From NCBI RefSeq assembly GCF_000424105.1, contig NZ_AUJG01000015.1:18691-82690 (forward strand): 64,000 bases of DNA, read 5' to 3'. The DNA comes from Lachnospira multipara ATCC 19207 (GTDB lineage: Bacteria; Bacillota; Clostridia; Lachnospirales; Lachnospiraceae). Position numbers and translations under genes: made by a program. The notes under the pieces are model-generated. The model saw only the letters and a list, made by a program, of their open reading frames with translations, was not told the DNA's origin and made no database searches. Positions 1-9,120 of the stretch are shown in pieces (positions within the stretch are counted from its first letter, which is position 1; the number at the start of each line of letters is the position of its first letter).

Positions 1-1131
1 ATTAAGAGGTCTATTGTCCTTAGCCGATGGAAGTCTAAAACCATAATCCACAAGTGTTGATTTTCTTGACTGATCACCAGCATACATACCACGAACCTGT
101 GGAATTGTAATGTGGCTCTCATCCACAATTATTAGAAAATCCTCTGGGAAATAATCCATCAAAGTATAAGGTGGACAGCCAGCAGGTAGTCCTGCTAAAT
201 GTCTTGAGTAGTTTTCAATTCCTGAGCAAAAGCCAGTTTCTTGCATCATCTCAATATCAAAGTTAGTTCTCTCCTCAATTCGCTGTGCCTCAAGAAGTCT
301 ATCCTCTGACTTAAAGTACTTGATTCTTTCTGCTAGCTCTATCTTAATGTTCTCAATAGCCGCCATCATCTTCTCTTTCTCTACAACATAGTGAGAATTT
401 GGGAAAATGGCTACATGATCTCTAATTGCCTTAACTTCGCCGGTTAATGAATCAATCTCAGAGATTCTATCTACCTCATCACCAAAGAATTCCACACGAA
501 TGGCATCCCCTGATGAAGCTGATGGATAAATCTCCACCACATCACCACGAACTCTAAAGGTACCACGCTTAAAGTCCTGGTCACTTCTCATATACTGCAT
601 ATCAATAAGTCTACGAAGCATGTCATCTCTATCCTTCTCCATTCCTGGACGAAGAGAAACTACCATGTTCTGATAGTCTACTGGAGCACCCAGTCCATAT
701 ATACAAGATACTGAAGCTACAATAATAACATCCTTTCTTTCTGAAAGGGCTGCTGTTGCTGAGTGACGTAATTTATCTATTTCATCATTAATAGCCGAGT
801 CCTTAGCAATATATGTATCACTTTGTGGCACATAAGCTTCCGGCTGATAATAATCGTAGTAAGAAACGAAGTATTCCACAGCATTCTCTGGAAAGAATTC
901 CTTCATTTCACTATATAACTGAGCTGCCAAAGTCTTATTATGAGAAATAATAAGAGTTGGCTTTTGAACTTTCTCTATAATATTGGCCATTGTAAATGTC
1001 TTACCAGAACCTGTAACACCTACTAAAGTCTCAAACTGATTACCCATTTCAAAACCCTTTGCCAATTCTTCTATGGCACGGGGCTGATCCCCTGTAGGTT
1101 CGTATTCTGAATGTAAAACGAATTTATCCAT
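1..1131 (-). CDS. uvrB: Excinuclease ABC subunit B, N-terminal part (cut by window edge)
   Basis: This is the DNA-damage recognition helicase of UvrABC nucleotide excision repair. I translated it by hand: the protein starts [17 protein letters not shown], followed by the Walker A motif GVTGSGKT, the damage-probing beta-hairpin region around [12 protein letters not shown], a VDESH Walker B motif and the [10 protein letters not shown] segment, all hallmarks of UvrB. About 377 of an expected 650-670 codons are present; the reading frame stays open to base 1, so the C-terminal helicase and UvrA/UvrC-binding domains lie outside the window. The ATG at 1129-1131 is preceded by AGGAGGT at ideal spacing. 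It lies downstream of the ctpB gene on the same strand but behind a strong terminator-like hairpin, so it probably has its own promoter. Confidence 0.97.
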   Translation of the reverse strand, partial: MDKFVLHSEYEPTGDQPRAIEELAKGFEMGNQFETLVGVTGSGKTFTMANIIEKVQKPTLIISHNKTLAAQLYSEMKEFFPENAVEYFVSYYDYYQPEAYVPQSDTYIAKDSAINDEIDKLRHSATAALSERKDVIIVASVSCIYGLGAPVDYQNMVVSLRPGMEKDRDDMLRRLIDMQYMRSDQDFKRGTFRVRGDVVEIYPSASSGDAIRVEFFGDEVDRISEIDSLTGEVKAIRDHVAIFPNSHYVVEKEKMMAAIENIKIELAERIKYFKSEDRLLEAQRIEERTNFDIEMMQETGFCSGIENYSRHLAGLPAGCPPYTLMDYFPEDFLIIVDESHITIPQVRGMYAGDQSRKSTLVDYGFRLPSAKDNRPLN

Positions 1132-1222
1132 AAAGACCTCCTGTATTTTGATTGTGCACAATGCATCTAACTATTATACAACTCTAATGCAATTAATACT
1201 ATATCACAAAAAGAATAAAAAA

Positions 1223-1299
1223 ACTCATTTTAGGGGAACAAAAGTTTTGTTTTTCTAAAATGTTAGATAAAACCTCAACTTCTAGCCCCTAAAATGAGT
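1223..1299 (-). terminator. Long-armed rho-independent terminator after ctpB
   Basis: Two perfect 14-nt complementary arms (1223-1236 and 1286-1299) enclose a loop of about 49 nt. On the minus strand the distal arm runs into TTTTTTTATTCTTTTT. Position and polarity fit termination of the ftsEX/M23/ctpB block before uvrB. The unusually long loop leaves room for an alternative fold. Confidence 0.75.
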
Positions 1300-1332
1300 C
1301 TAAATTAATTTCTTAAACTTTTATAAAGCGGT

Positions 1333-1373
1333 CAAGACTCGCTCGTAAGTCTAGCGCCGGATTCGAATCTGCT
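1333..1373. repeat. Degenerate copy of GC-rich palindromic repeat (family B)
   Basis: This roughly 41-bp stretch matches 33203-33245 with only a few differences (shared cores CTCGCTCG and GCCGGATTCG). It sits directly behind the stop codon of the ctpB gene. It looks like a truncated copy of a dispersed palindromic element. Confidence 0.6.
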
Positions 1374-1379
1374 GTTAAA

Positions 1380-2666
1380 CTACTGATTAGCTAACTGCTC
1401 TTTTACGTAATTAATACCTTCTTCTAGCTGATTATCAGTATCACCGCTAGAATCTAGTTCTACAGTAATATCTGGTGTAACACCAACGCCATGAATATCC
1501 TGTCCCTTTGGTGTGAAATACTTAGCGATTGTGTACTTAATTGCACTTCCATCTGTAAGTGGCTGAATTGTCTGAACAATTCCCTTACCAAAGGTCTGCG
1601 TTCCTATAATTGCACCAAGCTCGTAATCCTGAACAGCTCCAGCAAAAATCTCTGAAGCACTGGCACTATTGCCATTTACTAAAACTGCTACTGGAATTGT
1701 AAGCTCGTTATTATCATCTCCTGAATAGTTAGTTCTATTACCGTCAACGTCTTCTGTATAAACAATTAATCCGTCTGGTAAAATGTATTCAAGCATATCT
1801 ACAACTGTTGATAATACGCCACCTGGATTATCTCTAATATCAATTACTAAACCAACCATTCCCTGACTTTGAAGATTTTCAATGGCAGCAATAAACTGGT
1901 CTGTTGTAACCTCGTCAAACTGACTAATAGCAATGTAACCTATATTGTCTTCCATCATTTCATATTCTACAGTCTTTACATTAATCTCATCACGAGTAGC
2001 TGTTATTTCAAGATTATTACCATCTCTAATAATAGATAAAACTACGTCTGTTCCCTTCTCGCCCTTTATAAGAGAAACGGCAGAGGAAAGGTCAAGCTCT
2101 AAAACGCTTTGTCCATCTACGGCTGTAATCTTATCTCCTGCTAATATGCCTGCAGCCTCTGCTGGGGAATCCTCAATAATAGCTACAATCTGAATTGTAC
2201 CATCTTCATTCTTCTGGCATGTAGCGCCGATTCCATAGAAGGTACCTGTTGTAGATTCAAGTAAGGACTGATATTCTTCAGCAGTATAATAAACTGTATA
2301 CTTATCACCATATGAAGAGAGATAAGCCTTATAGATAGCTTCTGCAGCTTCCTCTGAGTCTACATTTTCAAAATAAAACTTGCTATCAAGAACGGATTCA
2401 ATAGCGTTTAACTTAGCTTCTACTTCTGAGCCAATGCCTGAATCATCAGTAGTTGCATCGGACTGCACGTAAACCGAACCATCTGTAGAAATATGTAAAT
2501 ATCCATTCTTTAAAAGTACCACTACAGTTACACATAAAACTACAACCATAACAAGTATAGTTGATAAAACTCCAAGGAGCACGCCACGAGCCATGGCGCC
2601 TTCATTAACTACTTTTACCTTAGGCTTAAGCTCTGACTTTGACTCTTCATTAAAATTCTCTTCCAT
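1380..2666 (-). CDS. ctpB: S41 family C-terminal processing protease (CtpB-like)
   Basis: A membrane-anchored serine protease that trims proteins at their C-termini outside the membrane; in spore formers CtpB acts in signalling to the mother cell, elsewhere it processes wall enzymes. The 428-residue protein has a charged cytoplasmic start, one membrane segment at about residues 25-52, a PDZ domain at about 130-215 and an S41 catalytic domain to about 405. The catalytic Ser lies in NSASASEIF, the Lys in TFGKG and the Gln four residues later, so the catalytic set is intact. The start is preceded by AGGAAG. It follows the M23 peptidase gene by 20 bp and is probably co-transcribed with it; this neighbourhood next to ftsEX is common in clostridia and suggests a role in wall remodelling. 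Confidence 0.92.
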   Translation of the reverse strand: MEENFNEESKSELKPKVKVVNEGAMARGVLLGVLSTILVMVVVLCVTVVVLLKNGYLHISTDGSVYVQSDATTDDSGIGSEVEAKLNAIESVLDSKFYFENVDSEEAAEAIYKAYLSSYGDKYTVYYTAEEYQSLLESTTGTFYGIGATCQKNEDGTIQIVAIIEDSPAEAAGILAGDKITAVDGQSVLELDLSSAVSLIKGEKGTDVVLSIIRDGNNLEITATRDEINVKTVEYEMMEDNIGYIAISQFDEVTTDQFIAAIENLQSQGMVGLVIDIRDNPGGVLSTVVDMLEYILPDGLIVYTEDVDGNRTNYSGDDNNELTIPVAVLVNGNSASASEIFAGAVQDYELGAIIGTQTFGKGIVQTIQPLTDGSAIKYTIAKYFTPKGQDIHGVGVTPDITVELDSSGDTDNQLEEGINYVKEQLANQ

Positions 2667-2686
2667 TTTTTAACTTCCTAACTAAT

Positions 2687-3922
2687 TTATTTGCTTAAAT
2701 AATTCCATGGACTTACATAACTACCATTTAAACGTACATCAAAATGTAAATGCACACCTGTGGAGTTACCTGTTGTTCCCATAAGTCCAATCTTTTGTCC
2801 CTTAGTAACGTAATCACCTACGGATACTAAGAGGGATGAGCAGTGAAGATATCTAGTATATAGGCCATCGCCGTGGTAAATCATAATGTAATTACCAGCG
2901 GATGCGCTATAAGTTGAGATAACTACCTTGCCATCATAGGCTGCGTAAATTGGATCACCAGCAACACCTACTTTAACAGCACCAATATCAATTCCCTTAT
3001 GAGGAGCTGATCTTCCATCTGTATCACCATAATCTGAAGTGATTCTTGTGGAAGTTGTTGGCCACTTAAATTTACCGCCATCATAACTTGTAACAGAAGA
3101 CTTTGCTGCCTCCTCTGCTTTAATCCTTGCTTCCAACTGTCTTGTAGTTGCCTCTAAGGCCTCATTTTCAGCCTCAAGACGAGAATAATAACTCTCCTCT
3201 GCTGCTACTGTATTATTCAAGTTAGTAAGCTGTGTCATCTTAGTTGACTGAAGAAGACTAAGAGCACTCATCTGATCCTGCAAATTTGTCTGCATGTTAA
3301 CAAGCTCTTCCTTATCTGCCTCTAGGTCAGCCTTTGTCTGTGCGATATAGTCTATTGTAGCCTTATACTTTTCAAGCATCTCTCTATCGTACTTTGATAA
3401 CTGATTAATATACTCAGCCTTACTTAACAAATCCGCCATATCCTCAGCGTTAAGTAGCATTCCAAGATATGTCTCATCATTGTGTTCATACATGAACTTA
3501 ATTCTAAGTTTCATCTGTTCATACTGAACCTTAGCATCTTCCTCCGCCTTTGCTAATTCCTCTTCTGTTGTCTTGATAGTAGCTTCCAAATCCTGTACCT
3601 GAAGGTCAAGCTCATATAAAGAACTGCTAATAGTCTCCATCTGACTATCTAGTGATGAGATATAGCTCTGAATATCACTTACTTGTCCCTGAAGGTCTTC
3701 AATATATTTCTTGGTTTCCTCCAATTTAGATTGAACATCCTCCTGCTGCTTTTTGGCATCTTCCAAATCTGACTTACTATCGCCCAAAATTATCTGCGTT
3801 GTTGCTATAAAAGGTGCAATTAACGCCAAAACCATTATAGCCAGTGCACATTTTTTACATATAAGACCCATCACTTTGAAAATGGATCTCTTCCCCGATA
3901 AAAACTTCATGCCTGCCATCAT
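2687..3922 (-). CDS. Coiled-coil M23 peptidase (EnvC-like murein hydrolase or activator)
   Basis: A 411-residue exported protein: hydrophobic signal/anchor at about residues 18-42, long Glu/Gln/Lys-rich coiled coil at about 50-275, and a C-terminal LytM/M23 domain. The zinc-site motifs HKGID and HLHFD are both present, so unlike E. coli EnvC it may be an active endopeptidase rather than only an activator. The gene is downstream of ftsE-ftsX on the same strand; in many bacteria FtsEX controls a coiled-coil wall hydrolase (EnvC, PcsB or CwlO) through the large FtsX loop, and I infer that partnership here. A terminator after ftsX implies its own promoter. Start choice: two adjacent ATGs (3922 and 3919) follow GGAGGT; either may be used. 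Confidence 0.88.
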   Translation of the reverse strand: MMAGMKFLSGKRSIFKVMGLICKKCALAIMVLALIAPFIATTQIILGDSKSDLEDAKKQQEDVQSKLEETKKYIEDLQGQVSDIQSYISSLDSQMETISSSLYELDLQVQDLEATIKTTEEELAKAEEDAKVQYEQMKLRIKFMYEHNDETYLGMLLNAEDMADLLSKAEYINQLSKYDREMLEKYKATIDYIAQTKADLEADKEELVNMQTNLQDQMSALSLLQSTKMTQLTNLNNTVAAEESYYSRLEAENEALEATTRQLEARIKAEEAAKSSVTSYDGGKFKWPTTSTRITSDYGDTDGRSAPHKGIDIGAVKVGVAGDPIYAAYDGKVVISTYSASAGNYIMIYHGDGLYTRYLHCSSLLVSVGDYVTKGQKIGLMGTTGNSTGVHLHFDVRLNGSYVSPWNYLSK

Positions 3923-4104
3923 GTTACCTCCTCTCCTAAAGGTCTCATGTCTAAAACACTCTAACTATCCCCTTTATTTATTATTGTCCCATCCGTCTAT
4001 CTCACTAACTAATTATAACATAAATATTATGATTTATTATTGTTTTTTTCATAAACTTTAATTTTTATTTTTACAATTTATATTTCATTGATTTTGTAAA
4101 AAAA

Positions 4105-4132
4105 GGACGCGTCTAAATTAATAAACGCGTCC
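4105..4132 (-). terminator. Terminator after ftsX
   Basis: GGACGCGT and ACGCGTCC form the arms of a hairpin; on the minus strand it is followed by a run of seven T. It separates ftsEX from the downstream M23 peptidase gene. Confidence 0.8.
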
Positions 4133-4161
4133 AAAATATTCTTAAAATTACTATTTAAAAA

Positions 4162-5067
4162 TTATACGTCAGCATGCTTTCTAACAGCGAAGAATGTACC
4201 GATGATACCAATGATAATTCCAAGGAATACTGACACTGGAACAAGTACGTTAAATACTGCATTAGCATCAAGGAAGTTAAGGATGTTCTTAAGTACTGAG
4301 AACTTACTTAATACATAATTAACTAATCCTGCGTAAATGTATCTAAGAATGATAGTTGGAATTAAAGCACCAACTAAACCAATTACAATACCTTCTACGA
4401 AGAATGGCGCATTAACGAAGGCATCCGTTGCACCGATATACTTCATAATTGAAATCTCGTCCTTACGAACTGTAATACCAATAACGATTGTATTAGTAAT
4501 AAGGAAGATAGATACTGCAAGTAAGATTGCTACAATTGCAATAGCAATATAACTTACAAGTCTTGCAGCTGATGCAAGTCCTGTTGCTGTAGCTTCTGAC
4601 TTATTAACCTGTCTTACGCCTTCTAGATTCTCAAGGTACTCAACTAATGTTGACTGATCATCTGCATTATTTAAGTAAACTTCATAAGAAGCTGACTTTG
4701 CAAGTGGGTTATCTGAGAAACCTTCTGCAAGTTCTGGATAATCAGCAAAATATTCTGACTTGAAGTTCTCCCAAGCCTCTTCAGCTGATGTATAGTGAAT
4801 TCTACTAACTTCTGATCGCTGACTAATTGTATCACCAAGCTTTAAAATTCCTGTTTCATCTAAGTCTTCATCAAAGAATACTGTTACACAAATCTCACTT
4901 TCAGCACTTTCAATCATATATTGGAAGTTTGCTATTAATGAGTAAAAAACTCCAAAAAGGAAAATACATGCTGCGATTGTTGCCATAGATGCTAATGAGA
5001 ACAATCTATTACGATGGATATTCTTGAATCCATCAACTATATGATACCATAACGATCTAATCTTCAT
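4162..5067 (-). CDS. ftsX: Cell division protein FtsX
   Basis: Membrane subunit of the FtsEX ABC-type complex, which relays cytosolic ATP hydrolysis to cell-wall hydrolases outside. About 301 residues from the chosen start: membrane segment near residue 20-45, an extracellular domain of about 120 residues, then three further membrane helices, the standard FtsX layout. I chose the ATG at 5067 (MKIRSLWYH) because GGGTGG lies at good distance upstream; a longer reading from 5094 (MIWKRVV) would overlap ftsE by 38 bp. With the chosen start the gene overlaps the ftsE stop codon by 11 bp, which indicates translational coupling. Confidence 0.93.
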   Translation of the reverse strand: MKIRSLWYHIVDGFKNIHRNRLFSLASMATIAACIFLFGVFYSLIANFQYMIESAESEICVTVFFDEDLDETGILKLGDTISQRSEVSRIHYTSAEEAWENFKSEYFADYPELAEGFSDNPLAKSASYEVYLNNADDQSTLVEYLENLEGVRQVNKSEATATGLASAARLVSYIAIAIVAILLAVSIFLITNTIVIGITVRKDEISIMKYIGATDAFVNAPFFVEGIVIGLVGALIPTIILRYIYAGLVNYVLSKFSVLKNILNFLDANAVFNVLVPVSVFLGIIIGIIGTFFAVRKHADV

Positions 5068-5743
5068 AGAAATAACCACCCTTTTCCATATCACTTATAA
5101 TCTTACCTTCACTCATAGTAATTGTTCTCTTACGCATCTGTTGAACAATTTCCATGTTGTGAGTAACAACTAATACTGTTGTTCCCTGCTTGTTAACCTG
5201 GTCAAGAATTCTCATGATTTCATTAGAGTTCGCTGGATCAAGGTTACCAGTAGGCTCGTCACATAATAAGATTTCTGGATTATTTACAAGGGCTCTTGCA
5301 ATAGCAACTCTCTGCTGCTCACCACCAGATAGCTCGTTAGGGAAGGACTTATACTTATCAAGTAAGCCAACCATTGAAAGCATGGCAAGGACTCTACCCT
5401 TAATCTTACGGCTAGGTGCCTCAACTACTTTCTGAGCAAATGCAATGTTATCTGCAATGTTTCTATCAGGTAAAAGTCTGAAATCCTGGAATACAACTCC
5501 AATATCTCTTCTTAAATATGGAAGCTTCTTTCTAGTAATCTTATTAAGAAACTTCTTATTAATGTAAATCTTACCTGATGTAGGATCTAATTCCTTAAGC
5601 AATAGTTTAATAAGAGTAGATTTACCTGAACCACTCTTACCTACGATAAAGACAAACTCACCCTTCTGAATGTGAAGGTCGATACCATTAAGCGCAGGAA
5701 CGCCAGTGGTATATGTCTTTGTGACATTTTCCATTATTATCAT
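5057..5743 (-). CDS. ftsE: Cell division ATP-binding protein FtsE
   Basis: ABC ATPase partner of FtsX at the septum. 228 residues with Walker A GKSGSGKST, signature LSGGEQQR, Walker B LLCDEPTGNLD and the switch histidine in VTHN. Length and motifs are typical for FtsE. Two starts are possible, MIIMENVTKTY or the internal MENVTKTY; both are close to AGGAAG. It overlaps ftsX and forms the head of the ftsEX transcription unit. Confidence 0.94.
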   Translation of the reverse strand: MIIMENVTKTYTTGVPALNGIDLHIQKGEFVFIVGKSGSGKSTLIKLLLKELDPTSGKIYINKKFLNKITRKKLPYLRRDIGVVFQDFRLLPDRNIADNIAFAQKVVEAPSRKIKGRVLAMLSMVGLLDKYKSFPNELSGGEQQRVAIARALVNNPEILLCDEPTGNLDPANSNEIMRILDQVNKQGTTVLVVTHNMEIVQQMRKRTITMSEGKIISDMEKGGYFYED

Positions 5744-5775
5744 TGTTAAACTTCCTCCATTAATCCTCTACCATT

Positions 5776-6867
5776 CTAGTATTGGTCTTTACTCTCCATA
5801 TATTTCATATACTTTACAACCATTAATGCAATCTTAAATGTAATTGCATCGTCAAATACTCTTAAATCAAGGCCTGTTGTCTTCTGGAGTTTATCAAGTC
5901 TATATACCAATGTGTTTCTATGGATATAGAGCTGTCTAGATGTCTCTGAAACATTCAAGCTGTTATCAAAGAACTTATTAATTGTAGACAATGTCTCTTC
6001 GTCAAAGTCATCTGGAGACTTTGCTTCAAAGATTTCCTTAATAAACATCTGACATAGTGGAATTGGTAACTGATAAATAAGACGTCCAATTCCTAATCTG
6101 TTATATGCAACAACATTCTTATCTTCGTAGAAAATCTTTCCTACATCAAGGGCCATCTTAGCTTCCTTGTAAGAACGCGATACTTCTCTAATATCATTAA
6201 CGATTGTTCCGTAAGCAACATGAGCCATGCTCATAGCTTCTGTGTTAAGCATGTCGATAATAACTTCAGCTATCTTGTCTAATTCTTCATAGCTTTCATT
6301 ACCCTTAACTTCCTTAACTAAAATAATACTCTTCTCATCAACTGCTGTAATAAAATCCTTAGCCTTTGATGCGTATAAGCTTCTTACTATCTCAAGTGCG
6401 TTAGTGTCTTTCTCATGCTTAGTTTCAATAATATATACAACTCTCTTAACGTCAGTTTCAATGTGAAGCTTCTCAGCTCTAGTATACATATCAACTCTAA
6501 GTAAATTATCTAATAAAAGATTCTTGATAAAGTTATCCTTATCAAAGCGCTCTTTGTAAGCTACTGTTAGGTTCTGAACCTGAAAAGCAGCCATCTTACC
6601 TATCATATAGATGTCATCACTTGTTCCCTTAGCAAGCACGATATACTCTAAAGTAATATCATCCATAACCTTAAAGAACTGATAACCATTAACCACTTGA
6701 CTCTCAGCTGGTGAATCAATAAAGCTTATAGCATCTGCTATACAATCCGATACATCATCAAAAGTTTTAGCTGCAACCTTACCATCAGCATCAATGACGC
6801 ATAGATCAACTCTTGAAATTGCTTTAAGTCCATCTACTGTTGTCTGTAAAATTTGATTTGATACCAT
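5776..6867 (-). CDS. CdaR/PucR-type transcriptional regulator
   Basis: A 363-residue regulator. The C-terminus (about residues 295-350) has the PucR-family helix-turn-helix with the signature region SETSRQLYIHRNTLVYRLDK, and the middle portion (about 130-270) resembles the GGDEF-derived CdaR linker domain. The N-terminal 110 residues look like a sensory domain related to the sugar-diacid recognition domain, but the ligand cannot be read from the sequence. The start follows GAGGTGAAG. It is 32 bp upstream of ftsE on the same strand, so it could be co-transcribed with ftsEX; a functional link to division is not implied. Its regulon is unknown. Confidence 0.82.
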   Translation of the reverse strand: MVSNQILQTTVDGLKAISRVDLCVIDADGKVAAKTFDDVSDCIADAISFIDSPAESQVVNGYQFFKVMDDITLEYIVLAKGTSDDIYMIGKMAAFQVQNLTVAYKERFDKDNFIKNLLLDNLLRVDMYTRAEKLHIETDVKRVVYIIETKHEKDTNALEIVRSLYASKAKDFITAVDEKSIILVKEVKGNESYEELDKIAEVIIDMLNTEAMSMAHVAYGTIVNDIREVSRSYKEAKMALDVGKIFYEDKNVVAYNRLGIGRLIYQLPIPLCQMFIKEIFEAKSPDDFDEETLSTINKFFDNSLNVSETSRQLYIHRNTLVYRLDKLQKTTGLDLRVFDDAITFKIALMVVKYMKYMESKDQY

Positions 6868-7167
6868 TCTTCACCTCGTAATCTTGATTTGGTTTATAAA
6901 CTCTATGCCCTCTCTATCTCGGCAAACAATATATAAAAAATGTAATCATCATATATCAATTACCAACATTTAGGAAGTAGCTCTAAATCAGCCTTTTATC
7001 CCTATCCTAAATACACACCTAATATTGTATAGCAAATTAACTAAAAATAAAAGTAAAAACAAGTAATTTTTACAATTTTTTCAATTATTTTTATTGATAA
7101 AGTATATTTTTTAGTAAAGAAAGCAAGAAGGATTTTATATAAGTTTGGATATTTAGACAAATAAAAA
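6868..7167. other. AT-rich intergenic region with no gene seen
   Basis: About 300 bp upstream of the CdaR-like gene and downstream of msmK. No convincing open reading frame. It must hold the promoter of the regulator gene, but I could not pick one convincingly in this very AT-rich stretch. Confidence 0.5.
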
Positions 7168-7193
7168 AGGTGTGTAACATAAGTTACACACCT
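7168..7193 (-). terminator. Terminator after the MsmK/UgpC gene
   Basis: AGGTGTGTAAC-ATAA-GTTACACACCT is a perfect 11-bp stem with a 4-nt loop; on the minus strand it runs into TTTTTTATTT. Confidence 0.9.
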
Positions 7194-7244
7194 CAGTAAT
7201 CGTTACAACTTCTAATATATTAATCTCCCTAAATATAACAATAA

Positions 7245-8360
7245 TTAGTGAGTAATGATCTGCTCTGTTTCCTTATCGAATACGTGGATTCTTTCAACAG
7301 CCATAGCTAATGTGATTGTATCCTTAACTCTTGCAGTTGTTCTAGGATTTACCTTAGCTGTACATGTCTGACCATTGATATCGTAGTGAAGGTTAACTTC
7401 AGCACCAAGTAATTCGTAAACCTTAACTACAGTCTGGAACTTACCATCTGCATGAGCTTCGATAAATTCTTCGTCATCCTTAATATCCTCTGGACGGATA
7501 CCAGCTACAACTGTCTTACCAGCATAACCGCCATCGATTAACTTCTTAGCCTTGTCAGCTGGAAGCTTAATAACAACGTCTTCAGCTAACTTAAGTGAAG
7601 CTTCTGAACCGTTAGCAACAACTTCTGCATCGATTAAGTTCATCTGAGGTGAACCAATGAAACCAGCAACGAATAAGTTCTCTGGTAAGTTGTAAAGGTT
7701 CTGTGGAGTATCAACCTGCTGAATTACACCATCCTTTAAAACTACGATTCTTGTACCAAGTGTCATAGCTTCTGTCTGGTCATGAGTTACGTAGATGATT
7801 GTTGTTTCAAGGCTCTGGTGAAGCTTTGAGATTTCTACTCTCATCTGTACTCTTAACTTAGCATCAAGGTTTGATAAAGGCTCATCCATAAGGAATACCT
7901 TAGGTGAACGAACGATAGCACGACCCATAGCAACTCTCTGTCTCTGACCACCTGATAAAGCCTTTGGCTTTCTGTCAAGTAAGTGCTCAAGATCAAGAAT
8001 CTTAGCTGCCTTACGAACTGCTTCATCGATTTCTGCCTTAGGTGTCTTTCTTAACTTAAGAGCAAAAGCCATGTTATCATATACTGTCATATGTGGATAT
8101 AAAGCGTAGTTCTGGAATACCATAGCGATATCTCTATCCTTAGGCTCTACATCATTTACTAACTTGTCATCAATCCATAATTCACCAGAACTGATTTCCT
8201 CAAGACCAGCGATCATACGGAGTGTTGTTGACTTACCGCAACCTGAAGGACCAACGAAGATGATGAATTCCTTGTCAGCGATTTCAAGGTTAAAATCCTT
8301 AACAGCTACGAAGCCGTTAGAATATACTTTACAAACGTTCTTTAAAGATAAACTTGCCAT
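7245..8360 (-). CDS. msmK: Multiple-sugar ABC transporter ATP-binding protein (MsmK/UgpC family)
   Basis: Shared ATPase that energises several carbohydrate ABC importers of the CUT1 type. From the chosen start the protein is 371 residues: Walker A GPSGCGKST, signature LSGGQRQR, Walker B VFLMDEPLSNLD, switch His in VTHDQ, and a C-terminal TOBE/regulatory part. I chose the ATG at 8360 (MASLSLKNV) because GGGAGGAAA lies just upstream; an in-frame ATG at 8384 exists but overlaps that site. It stands alone, without permease or binding-protein genes nearby, which fits a promiscuous ATPase used by transporters encoded elsewhere. Confidence 0.9.
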   Translation of the reverse strand: MASLSLKNVCKVYSNGFVAVKDFNLEIADKEFIIFVGPSGCGKSTTLRMIAGLEEISSGELWIDDKLVNDVEPKDRDIAMVFQNYALYPHMTVYDNMAFALKLRKTPKAEIDEAVRKAAKILDLEHLLDRKPKALSGGQRQRVAMGRAIVRSPKVFLMDEPLSNLDAKLRVQMRVEISKLHQSLETTIIYVTHDQTEAMTLGTRIVVLKDGVIQQVDTPQNLYNLPENLFVAGFIGSPQMNLIDAEVVANGSEASLKLAEDVVIKLPADKAKKLIDGGYAGKTVVAGIRPEDIKDDEEFIEAHADGKFQTVVKVYELLGAEVNLHYDINGQTCTAKVNPRTTARVKDTITLAMAVERIHVFDKETEQIITH

Positions 8361-8681
8361 TATTGTTTCCTCCCGAAATATCATAAATGTGGGCTACCCG
8401 TGCCCTCATGGTTAATAATATACAACAACTGCATTTTCAAAAGCTATATCAGATTTAGCCAAAGATTAAAGTTTTAATTTGACAAATATGTCAGTCGGTC
8501 AGTTTTACTGTTCATTTTTAACAAAACAATCAAGTCTCTATATGTTAACATTCACAAATAGCGCAAATTTTTTCTGTTATTTAGACCAACTTTTAGCAAG
8601 AAAAGGCATAAAATATCCATTAACAAATATCCGATTTTCTTGCATTTTTCTTATTCTAATGATATTATTTAAATACAAAAA

Positions 8682-8689
8682 GGCGATAA
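8682..8689 (+). promoter_or_regulatory. Possible flagellar sigma-factor (SigD-like) -10 element upstream of yjfB
   Basis: GGCGATAA differs by one base from the sigma28/SigD -10 consensus GCCGATAA and lies 77 bp upstream of the yjfB start. The -35 position is poor (TATT instead of TAAA), so the call is tentative; the gene it precedes belongs to a family thought to be linked to motility. Confidence 0.3.
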
Positions 8690-8766
8690 CTTAATATTCG
8701 GACTTACAAAGGTCTTTTTAGCAAGAACAATGGAATGTTCTAAAGTAAGAAACGGAGGCGTTATAA

Positions 8767-8943
8767 ATGGTTATTGGAGGAATCTCCACTAACATAAGTA
8801 CCACAAACGTCCAAAGCGATGTATCCGTGCTTATGTTACGTAAACAGCTTGATACCGTAGAGCAAGGAGGCGTTGATCTTACAAAAATGATGGAGCAATC
8901 CGTCAACCCGGAAGTAGGTTCAAACATTGATTACTCGGTATAA
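8767..8943 (+). CDS. yjfB: YjfB-family putative motility protein (58 aa)
   Basis: A short plus-strand gene opposite a spurious minus-strand frame. The 58-residue product (begins MVIGGISTNIST, contains LMLRKQLDTVEQ and KMMEQSVNP, ends NIDYSV) matches in length and pattern the YjfB family of small putative motility proteins, whose usual core is a V-L-K-x-x-L/M-D stretch followed by LVKMLEQSVNP-like residues. Family function is not firmly known; members are found in flagellated Firmicutes. ACGGAGGCG lies at proper distance before the ATG. It is monocistronic: a strong terminator follows at 9068-9103. Confidence 0.8.
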   Translation: MVIGGISTNISTTNVQSDVSVLMLRKQLDTVEQGGVDLTKMMEQSVNPEVGSNIDYSV

Positions 8944-8974
8944 AAGTAACAACTTAATAAAAGAATAATAATCA

Positions 8975-9060
8975 AATTCTAGACCGGTATAGAATTTGAT
9001 ATGATTAGAAGTAACCTTCCGGCATCTGGACATGTCTCATGCCTAGGGAAAGTTACAGAA
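8975..9060 (+). other. Structured 3' untranslated segment after yjfB
   Basis: Two inverted repeats follow the yjfB stop codon: TCAAATTCTA/TAGAATTTGA and, further on, GTAAC-TTCC-GGCAT against ATGCC-GGGAA-GTTAC with a central loop. No open reading frame of note. It lies between yjfB and its terminator and would be part of the mRNA. I do not recognise it as a known riboswitch class. Confidence 0.4.
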
Positions 9061-9067
9061 GTAAAAA

Positions 9068-9103
9068 GCCCCGACTATTAGAACGTCACCTAATAGTCGG
9101 GGC
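9068..9103 (+). terminator. Terminator of yjfB
   Basis: GCCCCGACTATTAG and CTAATAGTCGGGGC form a perfect 14-bp stem with an 8-nt loop, followed by ACATTTTTATT on the plus strand. Confidence 0.9.
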
Positions 9104-9120
9104 ACATTTTTATTATTATT

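Noticed and set aside
8718..8927. 69-codon minus-strand open frame opposite yjfB
   Set aside because: The plus strand has a recognisable YjfB-family gene with a good ribosome binding site; the minus frame has no such site and looks like its shadow.
8975..9060. c-di-GMP or other known riboswitch behind yjfB
   Set aside because: I could not match the conserved cores of riboswitch classes I know, and the segment is downstream of the gene, so only a generic structured region is recorded.
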